Shown in pieces: positions 24,768 to 33,477 of a stretch of 64,000 nt of DNA. Below the pieces are notes generated by a model. That model was not told the origin of the DNA. It saw only the letters and a program-made list of their open reading frames with translations, and did not search any database. Numbering within the stretch: the first letter of the stretch is position 1; the number at the start of each line of letters is the position of its first letter. This DNA comes from Clostridiales bacterium (GTDB taxonomy: Bacteria; Bacillota; Clostridia; Christensenellales; Borkfalkiaceae): NCBI GenBank assembly GCA_015055545.1, contig SVHY01000002.1:38612-102611 (forward strand), in the 5' to 3' direction. The position numbers were made by a program, and so were the translations under genes.

Positions 24768-24938
24768 ATGGCACACGTTATTACGGACGAATGCGTAGCA
24801 TGCGGCGCTTGCGCGGACACCTGTCCCGTAGGAGCAATCGTTTTGGGCGACAACGGTATATACGTTGTTTCAGACGAATGTGTAGATTGCGGCGCTTGCG
24901 AAGACGGATGCCCCGTTGGCGCAATCAAAGAAAACTAA
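24768..24938 (+). CDS. 2[4Fe-4S] clostridial-type ferredoxin
   Basis: This 56-residue protein carries low-potential electrons in the cytoplasm. Two cluster motifs, [12 protein letters not shown] and [12 protein letters not shown], form a clear internal duplication, as in clostridial ferredoxins of 55-56 residues. It is acidic. It has its own promoter, GGAGG before the ATG, and a strong terminator, so it is expressed as a single gene. Too many redox partners are possible to name one. Confidence 0.95.
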   Translation: MAHVITDECVACGACADTCPVGAIVLGDNGIYVVSDECVDCGACEDGCPVGAIKEN

Positions 24939-24943
24939 AAACA

Positions 24944-24988
24944 AAGGTCGGAACGCCACTATTTGCATATAGTGGCGTTCACCTTTTT
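24944..24988. terminator. Strong terminator, probably bidirectional
   Basis: AAAGGT plus GAACGCCACTAT pairs with ATAGTGGCGTTC plus ACCTTT, with T and A runs on the two sides. It ends the ferredoxin transcript and can end the leftward small gene at 24999. Confidence 0.9.
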
Positions 24989-24998
24989 TATGCGAACA

Positions 24999-25166
24999 CT
25001 AATGTTTTTGTTCGCGTAGTTTACGCGCTTGCTCCAAAGCGTTTTTTGCTACCGTTTCCAGAGCAGACAACTTTTTCACGAGCCCGCGCGCAAGCTTCTC
25101 GATAAGCCCCAAAAGGAGCACTTCGAGTTTGAGGAACCGCAATACTTTCATTAACATAGCTTTCAT
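24999..25166 (-). CDS. 55-residue amphipathic helical protein, unknown
   Basis: A small basic protein that should form one or two long amphipathic helices: KVLRFLKLEVLLLGLIEKL is hydrophobic with regular Lys/Arg, and the tail is a charged Ala/Lys/Glu helix. It has no Cys and no known motif. The ATG at 25166 has AAAAGGAG 7 bases upstream; longer readings lack this. It has a strong promoter at 25288-25315 and a leader of about 115 bases. It could be a membrane-surface peptide, a toxin-like peptide or a small structural protein. Confidence 0.55.
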   Translation of the reverse strand: MKAMLMKVLRFLKLEVLLLGLIEKLARGLVKKLSALETVAKNALEQARKLREQKH

Positions 25167-25287
25167 TTTCAAATTCTCCTTTTTTGAAGTCTTAACAAAT
25201 GAAAACCGAGGAAAGTAGCGGTTTGTTGGTACGGAAAGTCCAAGCGAAACGGGTCGTTTTTCGCCTGTTTGCCCCGTCGTGGACAGT

Positions 25288-25315
25288 ATTATACCACACG
25301 TTTTCCCTTTGTCAA
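25288..25315 (-). promoter_or_regulatory. Near-consensus promoter of the small helical protein
   Basis: On the minus strand TTGACA (25315-25310) and TATAAT (25293-25288) are 16 bases apart, with an extended TGG before the -10 box. Confidence 0.75.
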
Positions 25316-25478
25316 GGGGGTACTGCCACTTTTTTTTGCGTTTTTTGAAAAAAATTTTGAAACGACGGTTTTGCACGGCGTGTTTTTTGCGAATATTGAT
25401 AGAAAAACGTCGAAAAATGTGTCAAAACGCGTAAAATTCTCTCAAAAAAGCGTAATGAGAATATATTACAAAAAAATA

Positions 25479-25507
25479 TTGACAAAAGGTTCTTGTTGTG
25501 ATATAAT
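25479..25507 (+). promoter_or_regulatory. Consensus promoter of the glycan locus
   Basis: TTGACA (25479-25484) and TATAAT (25502-25507) with a 17-base spacer are a perfect sigma-A consensus. It should drive the genes from 25583 onward. Confidence 0.85.
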
Positions 25508-25582
25508 AAGGTAGTATGAGTGCGTGCGCTCACATACGTAAGAGGAAAGAAAAAGGGCGAAAATCGCCGCGAAAAGTGAACC

Positions 25583-26272
25583 ATGTATAGATTATTCGTA
25601 AAAAGATTGTTGGATATTTTGTTGAGTTTTTTAGGCTTGCTCGTGTTGGCGTTGCCTATGCTCATTATCGCTATCGCGGTAAAATGCAGCAGCAAAGGCC
25701 CTGCGCTTTTCAAAACGGAACGCGTAGGCAAAAACGGCAAACCTTTCAAGTTCTACAAATTCAGAAGTATGCGCACGGACGCGCCGAAAGACTGCGCGCC
25801 GAGATTGTTGCATAGTGAAGACTATATCACGAAAGTGGGTAGATTTCTTCGCAAGACGAGTTTGGACGAACTGCCGCAGTTGTTTTGTATTTTAAAAGGC
25901 AGTATGTCGATTATCGGTCCACGCCCTTGCGGTTTTTCGGAAGAAGACTTGATAGAAGCAAGGAAAGAAAGCGGAGCTTTGAAAGTTCGTCCTGGGCTTA
26001 CTGGTTTAGCGCAAATCAGCGGTCGCGACGTACTTGCAGAAGACGTAGTGGCGAAAGCCAAGTTAGACGGCGAGTATGCAAAGAAAATCACGTTTTGGCG
26101 TGATTTGAAGATATTTTTCAAGACGATCGTAGTAGTCTTGCGAGAAGACGACGTAGTGGAAGGCACGGCAGAAACAACGCCCGCTCAAGCGGAAGAAGAG
26201 GGGAAAGCGGACGTAGCAGAAATTCTTCTTGAAGCCGCCCCCGCCGATGCAACGAATGAGAACAAAGAATAG
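25583..26272 (+). CDS. Initiating sugar-1-phosphate transferase (bacterial sugar transferase)
   Basis: This 229-residue phosphoglycosyl transferase puts a sugar-1-phosphate on undecaprenyl phosphate to start a repeat unit. It has one re-entrant hydrophobic segment (about 10-32), then FYKFRSMRTD, LRKTSLDELPQL, SIIGPRP and RPGLTGLAQISGRD. It is the short PglC/WcaJ-C type without N-terminal helices. The tail after residue 195 is acidic (Glu/Ala-rich) and unusual. It is the first gene of the large glycan locus. Confidence 0.88.
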   Translation: MYRLFVKRLLDILLSFLGLLVLALPMLIIAIAVKCSSKGPALFKTERVGKNGKPFKFYKFRSMRTDAPKDCAPRLLHSEDYITKVGRFLRKTSLDELPQLFCILKGSMSIIGPRPCGFSEEDLIEARKESGALKVRPGLTGLAQISGRDVLAEDVVAKAKLDGEYAKKITFWRDLKIFFKTIVVVLREDDVVEGTAETTPAQAEEEGKADVAEILLEAAPADATNENKE

Positions 26273-26282
26273 GATAACGAAC

Positions 26283-27029
26283 ATGAATGATTTAGTTTCC
26301 ATTATCATGCCCAATTATAATAGCGCAAAATATGTCAAAGCGACAATTGAAAGCGTTTTGGCGCAAACGTATACCAATTGGGAACTTTTATTTGTGGACG
26401 ATTGTTCTACGGATAACTCTTTGGAAATTGTTCGCGCTTTCAACGACGATAGAATACGTATTTTGCAAAACGAGAAAAACAGCGGTGCTGCGGTAAGTCG
26501 CAATTATGCATTACGCGAAGCAAAAGGCAGATGGATTGCTTTTTTGGATAGCGATGATTTATGGGAAGAAAGCAAATTGACACAACATATTGCTTTTATG
26601 AAAAATAGCGATATAGCTTTTTCTTTTACGGATTATTCAGTTATTAATGATGAGAATGAATTGATTGCGCAGTTCAAACCCAAGAAAGGAATCTATGATT
26701 ATAAAGCAATCTTAAAACATTGTGCGATTGGTTGTTCGACGGTTATTTATGATAAAAACCAATTGGATACGGTATATATGCCTGAAAACGCGATTAAAAG
26801 AGAAGATTTTGCGTGTTGGCTTACAATTTTGAGAAATGGGACAAAAGGTGTATGTTTGCATGATAGCTTGACTAAATATAGGGTACATTCAAATTCGGTT
26901 TCGTCAAATAAGTGTAAAATGATAAAATACCAATGGAACGTTTATAGAAAGTTGGAAAAATTAAACTTTTTCAAATCGGTCTATTATATGTTGCATTGGG
27001 GTATCCGTGGATTGTTTAAATATAGATAA
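26283..27029 (+). CDS. Family 2 glycosyltransferase
   Basis: This is a 248-residue GT-A enzyme. VSIIMPNYNSAKYVKATIES opens the nucleotide-binding fold, FVDDCSTDNS follows, and FLDSDDLWEESKL holds the metal-binding DxD. KREDFACWLTILR is the usual acceptor-side motif. The start is ATG 26283 after AGGATAA. From this gene to about 37.4 kb the DNA is visibly richer in A and T than the flanks, as in exchangeable parts of glycan loci. Confidence 0.87.
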   Translation: MNDLVSIIMPNYNSAKYVKATIESVLAQTYTNWELLFVDDCSTDNSLEIVRAFNDDRIRILQNEKNSGAAVSRNYALREAKGRWIAFLDSDDLWEESKLTQHIAFMKNSDIAFSFTDYSVINDENELIAQFKPKKGIYDYKAILKHCAIGCSTVIYDKNQLDTVYMPENAIKREDFACWLTILRNGTKGVCLHDSLTKYRVHSNSVSSNKCKMIKYQWNVYRKLEKLNFFKSVYYMLHWGIRGLFKYR

Positions 27030-27053
27030 TACTAAATATAAGAGGAATGAAGC

Positions 27054-28244
27054 ATGAAAGTTTTATTTCTTGGAAGTGTATTTGCGACGGAAAACGAGAA
27101 AGAAATTCTTGAAAACTCTAAAGTCGCGGTAGAATATTCTGCCAATAACTTTCAAAAGAAAATGATAGACGGGTTTAAAGAAGTAGCAGAAGATTTTTTT
27201 ATTTTATCTGCGCCTGGTATTGCCAGTTTTCCCAAGGGCTATCGAAAAATGCAATTTAAAGGATTTTCCGTTGCGCAAAGCGAATATGAGTACGTAAAAT
27301 TTAATAATATTTGGGGTATTAGAAATCGTTCGAGAGCGAAAAACGTAAAAAAGGCTTTACGTCCGTTTATAGCGGCGACGGATGAAGAAAAACTGATTGT
27401 AGTATATTCTGCACATACCCCCTTTTTGCAAGCCGCTACTTATGCGAAACGGAAAGATTCAAGAATAAAGATTTGTTTGGTTATTCCTGATTTGCCACAA
27501 TATATGAATTTATCTGCAAATCAAAGCTTACTTTATCGTTTGGGGAAGAGATATGATATAAATAAATTTAATAAATTGTTGCCAAACGTTGATTCATTTA
27601 TGTTTTTAACAGAAGAAATGAATAAGAAGTTGAATAAAGAAAACAAGCCCTATATCGTCGTAGAAGGCATAGTGGGTGAAAATGATTTTCAACTTGAAAC
27701 AAATAAAGAAGAAAGAGTTGGGAAATATATTGTCTACACGGGTAAGTTATACGAAAGATTTGGGGTTAATAATTTAGTGCGTGCCTTTGAGCGCCTCCAA
27801 GAAGAAAATTATCGCTTGATTTTATGCGGTGCAGGGGATAGCGAAGAGTTTATAAAAAAAGAAGCGAGCAAAGACGAAAGAATTTGGTTTAAAGGGCAAG
27901 TAACGGCGGACGAAGCAAAACAATGGATAAAACAAGCGGATGTTTTAGTGAATCCACGCCCCAACAATGAAGAGTACACGAAATATTCCTTCCCGTCTAA
28001 AAATATCGAATATTTAGCCAGTGGAAAGCCCGTTGTTGCATATATGTTAGACGGCATGAAACAAATATATAGGGATTTTTTATATATTCCCAAAGATGGT
28101 TCTATATATGCTTTAGCCCAAAGTTTATTATCTGCTATAGAACAAAGTAACGAATATACAAATAAGGACTTCATGAAATATTGTAAAGAAAAATTAACGG
28201 CAAAATATATTGCCAAAGAAATAATAAGAATAGGCAAGAGTTAG
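27054..28244 (+). CDS. Family 4 glycosyltransferase
   Basis: This is a 396-residue GT-B enzyme. The second domain shows YIVYTGKLYERFGVNNLVRA, RLILCGAGDSEEFI and a late QADVLVNPRPNNEEYTKYSF with SGKPVVAY, the GT4 donor site. The N-terminal half is diverged. It is followed one base later by the polymerase gene. The codon choice is A+T-rich. Sugar and linkage are unknown. Confidence 0.8.
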   Translation: MKVLFLGSVFATENEKEILENSKVAVEYSANNFQKKMIDGFKEVAEDFFILSAPGIASFPKGYRKMQFKGFSVAQSEYEYVKFNNIWGIRNRSRAKNVKKALRPFIAATDEEKLIVVYSAHTPFLQAATYAKRKDSRIKICLVIPDLPQYMNLSANQSLLYRLGKRYDINKFNKLLPNVDSFMFLTEEMNKKLNKENKPYIVVEGIVGENDFQLETNKEERVGKYIVYTGKLYERFGVNNLVRAFERLQEENYRLILCGAGDSEEFIKKEASKDERIWFKGQVTADEAKQWIKQADVLVNPRPNNEEYTKYSFPSKNIEYLASGKPVVAYMLDGMKQIYRDFLYIPKDGSIYALAQSLLSAIEQSNEYTNKDFMKYCKEKLTAKYIAKEIIRIGKS

Positions 28245-28245
28245 T

Positions 28246-29310
28246 ATGGTTCATATTATATTGTTTTCAGTAATTATTATAGCTATTAATGCACGAAAAG
28301 ATAAGAAAGAGTCTTTGTTTTTTTGCTTTTGTATTCTTTATTTGTTTTCGGCTTTGCGTTATGATTATGGAAATGATTATAACGCTTATTATGCTATTCA
28401 CGAAAATATTAAAAATGGAGTGACTGCTATTCAAGCGGATGAGCCGATATTCTTTTTATTAAACTTTATAATACCAGATTATTATTTTTTTATTGCCATT
28501 ACTAGTATACCATTATTGCTTGTAGTCTATAAATTAATTAAAAATCATGTTGATTATAGATATATAGGTGTTGCCGTCTTTATTTTTGTAATTAATCCAT
28601 ATTTGTTTTTAATGTCCCTTTCTGCTATTAAACAAACATTGGCAATGGTTTTATTTATAATAGCAACGTATTTTTCCAAACGAAAAAAGATAATTCCATA
28701 TATTTTATTAATATTAATAGCAACGTTAATTCACGCAAGTGCAATTATTTTATTGCCGTTTTATTTTGTTGCTAACGAAAAAAAAGTTGGGATAATTCAA
28801 TTAGTTGTGTTTTTGATGGGGGTGCTTATCCTTTTATTAGGATGGGATTTATTTGATGAATTCTTTTCTAATTTAATTATTGCGTTATTTGATGATCCCA
28901 ATTATATACGTTATTTTGAACAAGATAGGCAAAATACAATTCGCGCTACTTTATTGACTTCTGTAACGGGAATATATTTATTATTAAATATTCGAAAACT
29001 TGAAGGGGCTTCTTTAATGTGTGCGAAATTATATTTAATAGGAATTGCATTAGGGGTATTGGCCTATAGGGTTTCTATGTTGACAAGATTTCAAATGTAT
29101 TTTGATATTTTTTCCGTTGTTGCCATTCCTTCTATTCTTCAAACCAATAAAGAGCCTAAAATTGAAGAGCCTGAGTGGTTGGTTATTTTAAATAAATTCG
29201 TTTTTCCCTTATTAATTTTTGTAATTTATTTAGCGCGCTACTATTCGTTTTTTACAAATTCTTTATGGGAAGCTTTTTTCACCTACAAGACTATTTTGAG
29301 AATACTATAG
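28246..29310 (+). CDS. EpsG-type polysaccharide polymerase
   Basis: This is a 354-residue integral membrane protein with about ten helices. LRYDYGNDYNAYY near residue 40, SLSAIKQTLAMVLFIIATYF and LIHASAIILLPFYF match the EpsG/Wzy pattern. It is the most A+T-rich gene of the window, as usual for polymerases of variable glycans. It is the second of three polymerase-like proteins here and probably works with the flippase at 31537. Confidence 0.72.
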   Translation: MVHIILFSVIIIAINARKDKKESLFFCFCILYLFSALRYDYGNDYNAYYAIHENIKNGVTAIQADEPIFFLLNFIIPDYYFFIAITSIPLLLVVYKLIKNHVDYRYIGVAVFIFVINPYLFLMSLSAIKQTLAMVLFIIATYFSKRKKIIPYILLILIATLIHASAIILLPFYFVANEKKVGIIQLVVFLMGVLILLLGWDLFDEFFSNLIIALFDDPNYIRYFEQDRQNTIRATLLTSVTGIYLLLNIRKLEGASLMCAKLYLIGIALGVLAYRVSMLTRFQMYFDIFSVVAIPSILQTNKEPKIEEPEWLVILNKFVFPLLIFVIYLARYYSFFTNSLWEAFFTYKTILRIL

Positions 29311-29323
29311 GCGGGATGTAAAA

Positions 29324-30520
29324 ATGAAAGTTTTTCAAATTAATGCAGTTCCATATGGAAGTACGGGAAGGATAATGTTTGAAATAGGTGAATTAGCGGG
29401 AACAAATGAAATGTACGTGGCTTACGCTTGCGGATATTCATATCATCCAATTGAAGAGCTTAAACATAAATATATCAAAATAAATGGATTGATAGGCAAA
29501 ACTTTGCATATTTGGTTGACTAAATTTACTGGATTGCATGGAGTATTTTCTTATTTTTCCACAAAAAAATTATTACGAAAGATTAAAAAGATAAATCCTG
29601 ATATTATTCATTTGCATAATATACATGGCTGGTTTTTGCATTTTCAGTCTTTCTTTAAATATATTAAACAAAGCAGGGTTCGAGTGGTTTGGACGTTGCA
29701 CGATTGTTGGGCGTTCACGGGGCAGTGTCCGCATTTTGATATGATTCAATGTGATAAATGGAAAACTGGATGTTACGCGTGTACACAATATAAAGATTAT
29801 CCAAAAACATATATTGATAAATCGAAAAAGATGTATCATCTAAAAAAACAATGGTTTACTGGTATTGATAATTTGACTATTGTAACCCCATCACAATGGC
29901 TTGCTAATTTGGTCAAACAATCATTTTTGAAAGAATATCCTGTAAAAGTGATCAATAACGGAATAGATTTGTCTGTTTTTAAGCCTACTGAAAGTGATTT
30001 TAGAAAGAAATACGGATTAGAAAATAAGTATATTTTGCTTGGAGTTGCATTTGGTTGGGGAAAAAGAAAAGGGTTAGACGCATTTATTGAATTATCTAAG
30101 AGACTGGACGAAAACTATCAAATTGTTCTTGTTGGCACGGATGATAATATAGACAAACACTTACCGCAAAATATTATTTCTATTCATCGAACGCAAAATC
30201 AAACTGAGCTGGCTGAAATTTATAGCGCAGCAGATTTGTTTGTTAATCCTACGCGTGAGGAGGTTTTAGGATTAGTGAACATAGAGGCCCTTGCTTGCGG
30301 TACACCTGTGCTGACATTTCGAACAGGTGGGAGTCCTGAAATCATCAATGAAACGTGCGGGGCGGTCGTAGACAAAGACGATATTCTTGCTATGAAAGAA
30401 GAGATAGAACGTATCTGCGCGGAAAATCCGTACACGAGCGAAGCTTGTATGAGTAGAGCTAAAAGCTTTGAAAAAAAAGATAAATTTAATGAATATATAA
30501 AGCTTTATAAAGGAGAATAG
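29324..30520 (+). CDS. Family 4 glycosyltransferase, paralogue of 17156-18358
   Basis: This 398-residue GT-B enzyme keeps nearly all motifs of its paralogue: YGSTGRIM, HLHNIHGWFLHF, WTLHDCWAFTGQCPHFDM, NNGIDLSVFKP, GWGKRKGLDAFIEL and ADLFVNPTREE. The gene body is A+T-rich, but short stretches (about 29695-29745 and 30345-30450) are almost identical in DNA to the copy at 17156 and richer in G+C, which suggests local gene conversion. The two enzymes probably use the same donor in two glycans. Confidence 0.85.
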   Translation: MKVFQINAVPYGSTGRIMFEIGELAGTNEMYVAYACGYSYHPIEELKHKYIKINGLIGKTLHIWLTKFTGLHGVFSYFSTKKLLRKIKKINPDIIHLHNIHGWFLHFQSFFKYIKQSRVRVVWTLHDCWAFTGQCPHFDMIQCDKWKTGCYACTQYKDYPKTYIDKSKKMYHLKKQWFTGIDNLTIVTPSQWLANLVKQSFLKEYPVKVINNGIDLSVFKPTESDFRKKYGLENKYILLGVAFGWGKRKGLDAFIELSKRLDENYQIVLVGTDDNIDKHLPQNIISIHRTQNQTELAEIYSAADLFVNPTREEVLGLVNIEALACGTPVLTFRTGGSPEIINETCGAVVDKDDILAMKEEIERICAENPYTSEACMSRAKSFEKKDKFNEYIKLYKGE

Positions 30521-30522
30521 AA

Positions 30523-31533
30523 TTGGAAAAATGCGAAGTAAAACCTTATTTGGTTGATGTGCCTGTTAGGGTTAATATTTGGATTCGTCCGCAATGCCAA
30601 AGAGAACAATTTGAAGTTTTGAAAAAAGCGCGTCCGAGTGTTATATTCTTGCAATCGGATGGTGGTAGAAATGAAAAAGAATGGGCGGCCATTTATCAAA
30701 ATCGAAAAATTTTCGATGAGGAAATTGATTGGGATTGTAAGGTATATAAATTTTATGAAAATGAAAATTTAGGACTTTATACGATGGGGAGTAAAGTCGC
30801 TAAGGCCATTTGGGAAAAGGTTGACCGCTGTATTTTTTTGGAAGACGACCATATCCCTTCCGTTTCGTTTTTTCAATATTGTGCGGAATTATTGGAAAAA
30901 TATAAGGACGATTTGCGCATTGATTGTATTTGTGGAATGAATCATTTAGGTAAGTCGGAAAACGTTACTGCGGATTATTTCTTTTCTCGACAGGGTTCCA
31001 TTTGGGGAAATGCCACTTGGAAACGAGCAGTAGAAATGCGCGATACGGATTTCTCTTATGCTAAAGATCCTTATATTATGAAGTTGCTTTATCAACGGAC
31101 GAGGAGAAATAAGATTTTTCGAAAGCGGATAGATGCTTATGCTAAGCAAAAGTATTACGAAGGGCATGTGGCAGGGGGCGAATTTTTTAAAGAATTTGCT
31201 ATGTATGGTCAAAATCAATTGCAGATTATTCCTAAGGTTAATATGATAAAGAATACAGGGGCAACAGAAGATGCGGCCCATGTGGATTCATTAAAAAAAT
31301 TGCCTAGAGGCTTGAGGCGTATTTTCAACATGCAAACATACGAACTAGAGTTTCCGATAAAACATACGCGATATGTCATTCCCGATATTGAATATGAAAA
31401 GAAAAGGAATCGGATTATGGCATACAATGCTCCGCTTATTGCATTTTGGCGAAAAATAGAATCGGTGTTTTTATTAGGTTTTTTTACTAAATTAAAACGC
31501 AGAAGGGAAAGAAAGAACAAATTGGAAAAATAA
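30523..31533 (+). CDS. Glycosyltransferase-like protein, GT-A fold
   Basis: This is a 336-residue protein. VPVRVNIWIRPQCQREQFEV begins a GT-A-like domain and CIFLEDDHIPSVSFF (about residues 103-117) carries a DxD-type metal site; RQGSIWGNATWKRA is the likely acceptor side. Similar proteins are annotated as HlpA-like or glycosyl transferases in glycan clusters. The start is TTG 30523 with AAAGGAG 8 bases upstream. It begins 2 bases after the GT4 stop. Confidence 0.6.
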   Translation: MEKCEVKPYLVDVPVRVNIWIRPQCQREQFEVLKKARPSVIFLQSDGGRNEKEWAAIYQNRKIFDEEIDWDCKVYKFYENENLGLYTMGSKVAKAIWEKVDRCIFLEDDHIPSVSFFQYCAELLEKYKDDLRIDCICGMNHLGKSENVTADYFFSRQGSIWGNATWKRAVEMRDTDFSYAKDPYIMKLLYQRTRRNKIFRKRIDAYAKQKYYEGHVAGGEFFKEFAMYGQNQLQIIPKVNMIKNTGATEDAAHVDSLKKLPRGLRRIFNMQTYELEFPIKHTRYVIPDIEYEKKRNRIMAYNAPLIAFWRKIESVFLLGFFTKLKRRRERKNKLEK

Positions 31534-31536
31534 TAT

Positions 31537-33477
31537 ATGACCAATACGGAAAATCAAAATCAAATAGCCAAAAAAACCGTAAATGGCATGTTTTGGAAAT
31601 TTCTTGAAAAAATTTTTTCGCAAGGAATACAATTAATTATTCAAATTGTTTTAGCTCGATTGCTATTGCCAGAAGAATATGGACTAGTAGGATTACTTGC
31701 GATTTTTATTTCTATTTCAGACGTATTCATATTACAAGGGCTAACAACGGCACTTATTCAAAAAAAGAATGCAGATGAAACTGACTTTTCCTCGGTATTT
31801 ATAGCAAATATTATAATTTCATTATTATTATATGGGATATTGTTTGCAATAGCTCCGTTTGTTGCAAGATTTTATCATGAACCGAAACTGAAAGAGCTTA
31901 TGCGAGTGCTCTCGCTGAACGTTATAATTGGTGCAATACCTGCGGTTCATAATGCTATTTTATCCAAAGAATTAGACTTTCGAAAAAGCTTTTATAGAAA
32001 TATTTCTAACGTTTTGACACAAGGCATTGTGGGAATAGCGCTGGCGATTTTAGGTTGGGGGGCTTGGGCTATGGTCTATTCTAAACTTGCAGGCGTCGCT
32101 GTTGGAGCGGTTGTTTTATGTGTTACCGTAAAATGGCGTCCGCAAAAAATGTTTAGTATTAAGCGAGTCAAGTCTTTATTTCATTATAGTTCAAAAGTTT
32201 TAGGAACAAACTTGTTAAATACAACTTTTAATAATATGCATTCATTGGTCATCGGAAAATATTATTCAACGACCGATGTGGGATATTATCAAAGGGGACA
32301 ACAAATTCCGCAAACCGTCATGACGGCATTGGATGGTAGTATGTCAGAGGTGTTGTATCCAGCATATTCCAAAGTCCAAGACGATAAAGTCTTATTGAAA
32401 AAGGCGGTGCGAAAATCAGTTTCTGTGAGTATGTATATCGTTTTTCCTGTTCTAGTGGGATTATTGGTGGTAGCAGAGCCTTTGACCTTGTTGCTGTTGA
32501 CGGAAAAATGGTTGCCAAGTGTACCGTTTATGCAATTTTCATGTGTAATTTGTATGTTTTGGCCACTTTCACATAGAACGCACGCGTTAAATGCATTAGG
32601 AAAAAGTGGAACGACATTAGCAATATCGTTGGTCGGAAAATCGATAACCCTTATAGCAATATTCAGTTGTTTAAAATTTGGGATATATGCCTTAATGATA
32701 GGCACAATTATTGCTTCGTTTATTAATATGTGGATATCGTCTTATTATGTAAAGAAACATATTGATTATAGTATAAAAGAATTGGCAATTGATGTGTTGC
32801 CACCGTTATTGTTATCAGTTATCATGGGCGGGGCGGTGTATTGTGTGAGCTTTATTGGATTGCATGATATTATCACCTTGGCTATTCAAGTCGTCTTAGG
32901 CGTGGGAATATATATTTTCGGTTCGTGGTTGTTCAAATTGGAAAGCTTTGGATATTTGCTTTCAATTGTAAAAGGATTTTTGAGAAAACGCGGAAAGAGT
33001 TCGTTAAAAAGCAACGAAAAAACCGCAAAACAACCGTCTATTGACGAGATAGAAAAATTTTTAAATGCTGTGGATAAGGAGTTCCCCGTTCCTTTATCGC
33101 AAAAAACGGATTTGCATGAATATGCAATTAAATTATACGAACATGCTACTATTTTTTTCGTAGAGCAAGATGGGAAAATTGCAGCAATGGTTGCAGGGTA
33201 TACGGATAACGTAGAAAACGACATGGCGTATATTTCGTTATTGGCTACACGAGAAGAATATCGCGGACAAGGTTATGCCAAACGCTTGGTAAATGAATTC
33301 TTGGAATGCGCTAAAAACAAGAATTTGTCTGCGACTCATTTATACGCAGTAGAAACGAATGAACGAGCGGTGCAATTATATTATAAATTAGGATTTGAAA
33401 AGTATATGCCGGAAATGGAGCCACGTAAAGACGATTTGCATTTAATTTTTAGAGTAAAAAAGGACAAAAAAATATGA
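31537..33477 (+). CDS. Wzx-type flippase fused to a GNAT acetyltransferase
   Basis: This is a 646-residue two-domain protein. Residues 1-480 form a MOP flippase (NGMFWKFLEKIFSQGIQLI, LARLLLPEEYGLVGLLAIF and about 14 helices). A basic linker (about 481-505) joins a GNAT domain (about 508-646) with the acetyl-CoA loop EEYRGQGYAKRLV at about 573 and a C-terminal YYKLGFEKYMPE. The frame is continuous with no break. A flippase ending in a cytoplasmic acetyltransferase is unusual and may couple acetylation of the lipid-linked sugar to its export. The next gene overlaps by 4 bases. Confidence 0.85.
   Translation: MTNTENQNQIAKKTVNGMFWKFLEKIFSQGIQLIIQIVLARLLLPEEYGLVGLLAIFISISDVFILQGLTTALIQKKNADETDFSSVFIANIIISLLLYGILFAIAPFVARFYHEPKLKELMRVLSLNVIIGAIPAVHNAILSKELDFRKSFYRNISNVLTQGIVGIALAILGWGAWAMVYSKLAGVAVGAVVLCVTVKWRPQKMFSIKRVKSLFHYSSKVLGTNLLNTTFNNMHSLVIGKYYSTTDVGYYQRGQQIPQTVMTALDGSMSEVLYPAYSKVQDDKVLLKKAVRKSVSVSMYIVFPVLVGLLVVAEPLTLLLLTEKWLPSVPFMQFSCVICMFWPLSHRTHALNALGKSGTTLAISLVGKSITLIAIFSCLKFGIYALMIGTIIASFINMWISSYYVKKHIDYSIKELAIDVLPPLLLSVIMGGAVYCVSFIGLHDIITLAIQVVLGVGIYIFGSWLFKLESFGYLLSIVKGFLRKRGKSSLKSNEKTAKQPSIDEIEKFLNAVDKEFPVPLSQKTDLHEYAIKLYEHATIFFVEQDGKIAAMVAGYTDNVENDMAYISLLATREEYRGQGYAKRLVNEFLECAKNKNLSATHLYAVETNERAVQLYYKLGFEKYMPEMEPRKDDLHLIFRVKKDKKI

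Larger units (their letters stand above)
25167..25582. other. Divergent intergenic region with two strong promoters
   Basis: This 416-base gap holds, leftward, the promoter and about 115-base leader of the small helical protein, and, rightward, a consensus promoter and about 70-base leader of the glycan locus. The piece between the two promoters (25316-25478) is A+T-rich with runs of A and T and shows no gene, repeat or RNA that I recognise. The rightward leader contains a GC-rich stem (GAG-TGCGTGCG-CTC inside GTAT/ATAC, about 25515-25538). Confidence 0.6.

Noticed and set aside
25167-25376. A 125-residue version of the small helical protein with a longer N-terminus
   Set aside because: The extra part would overlap its own promoter at 25288-25315 and has no ribosome binding site; AAAAGGAG sits before ATG 25166.
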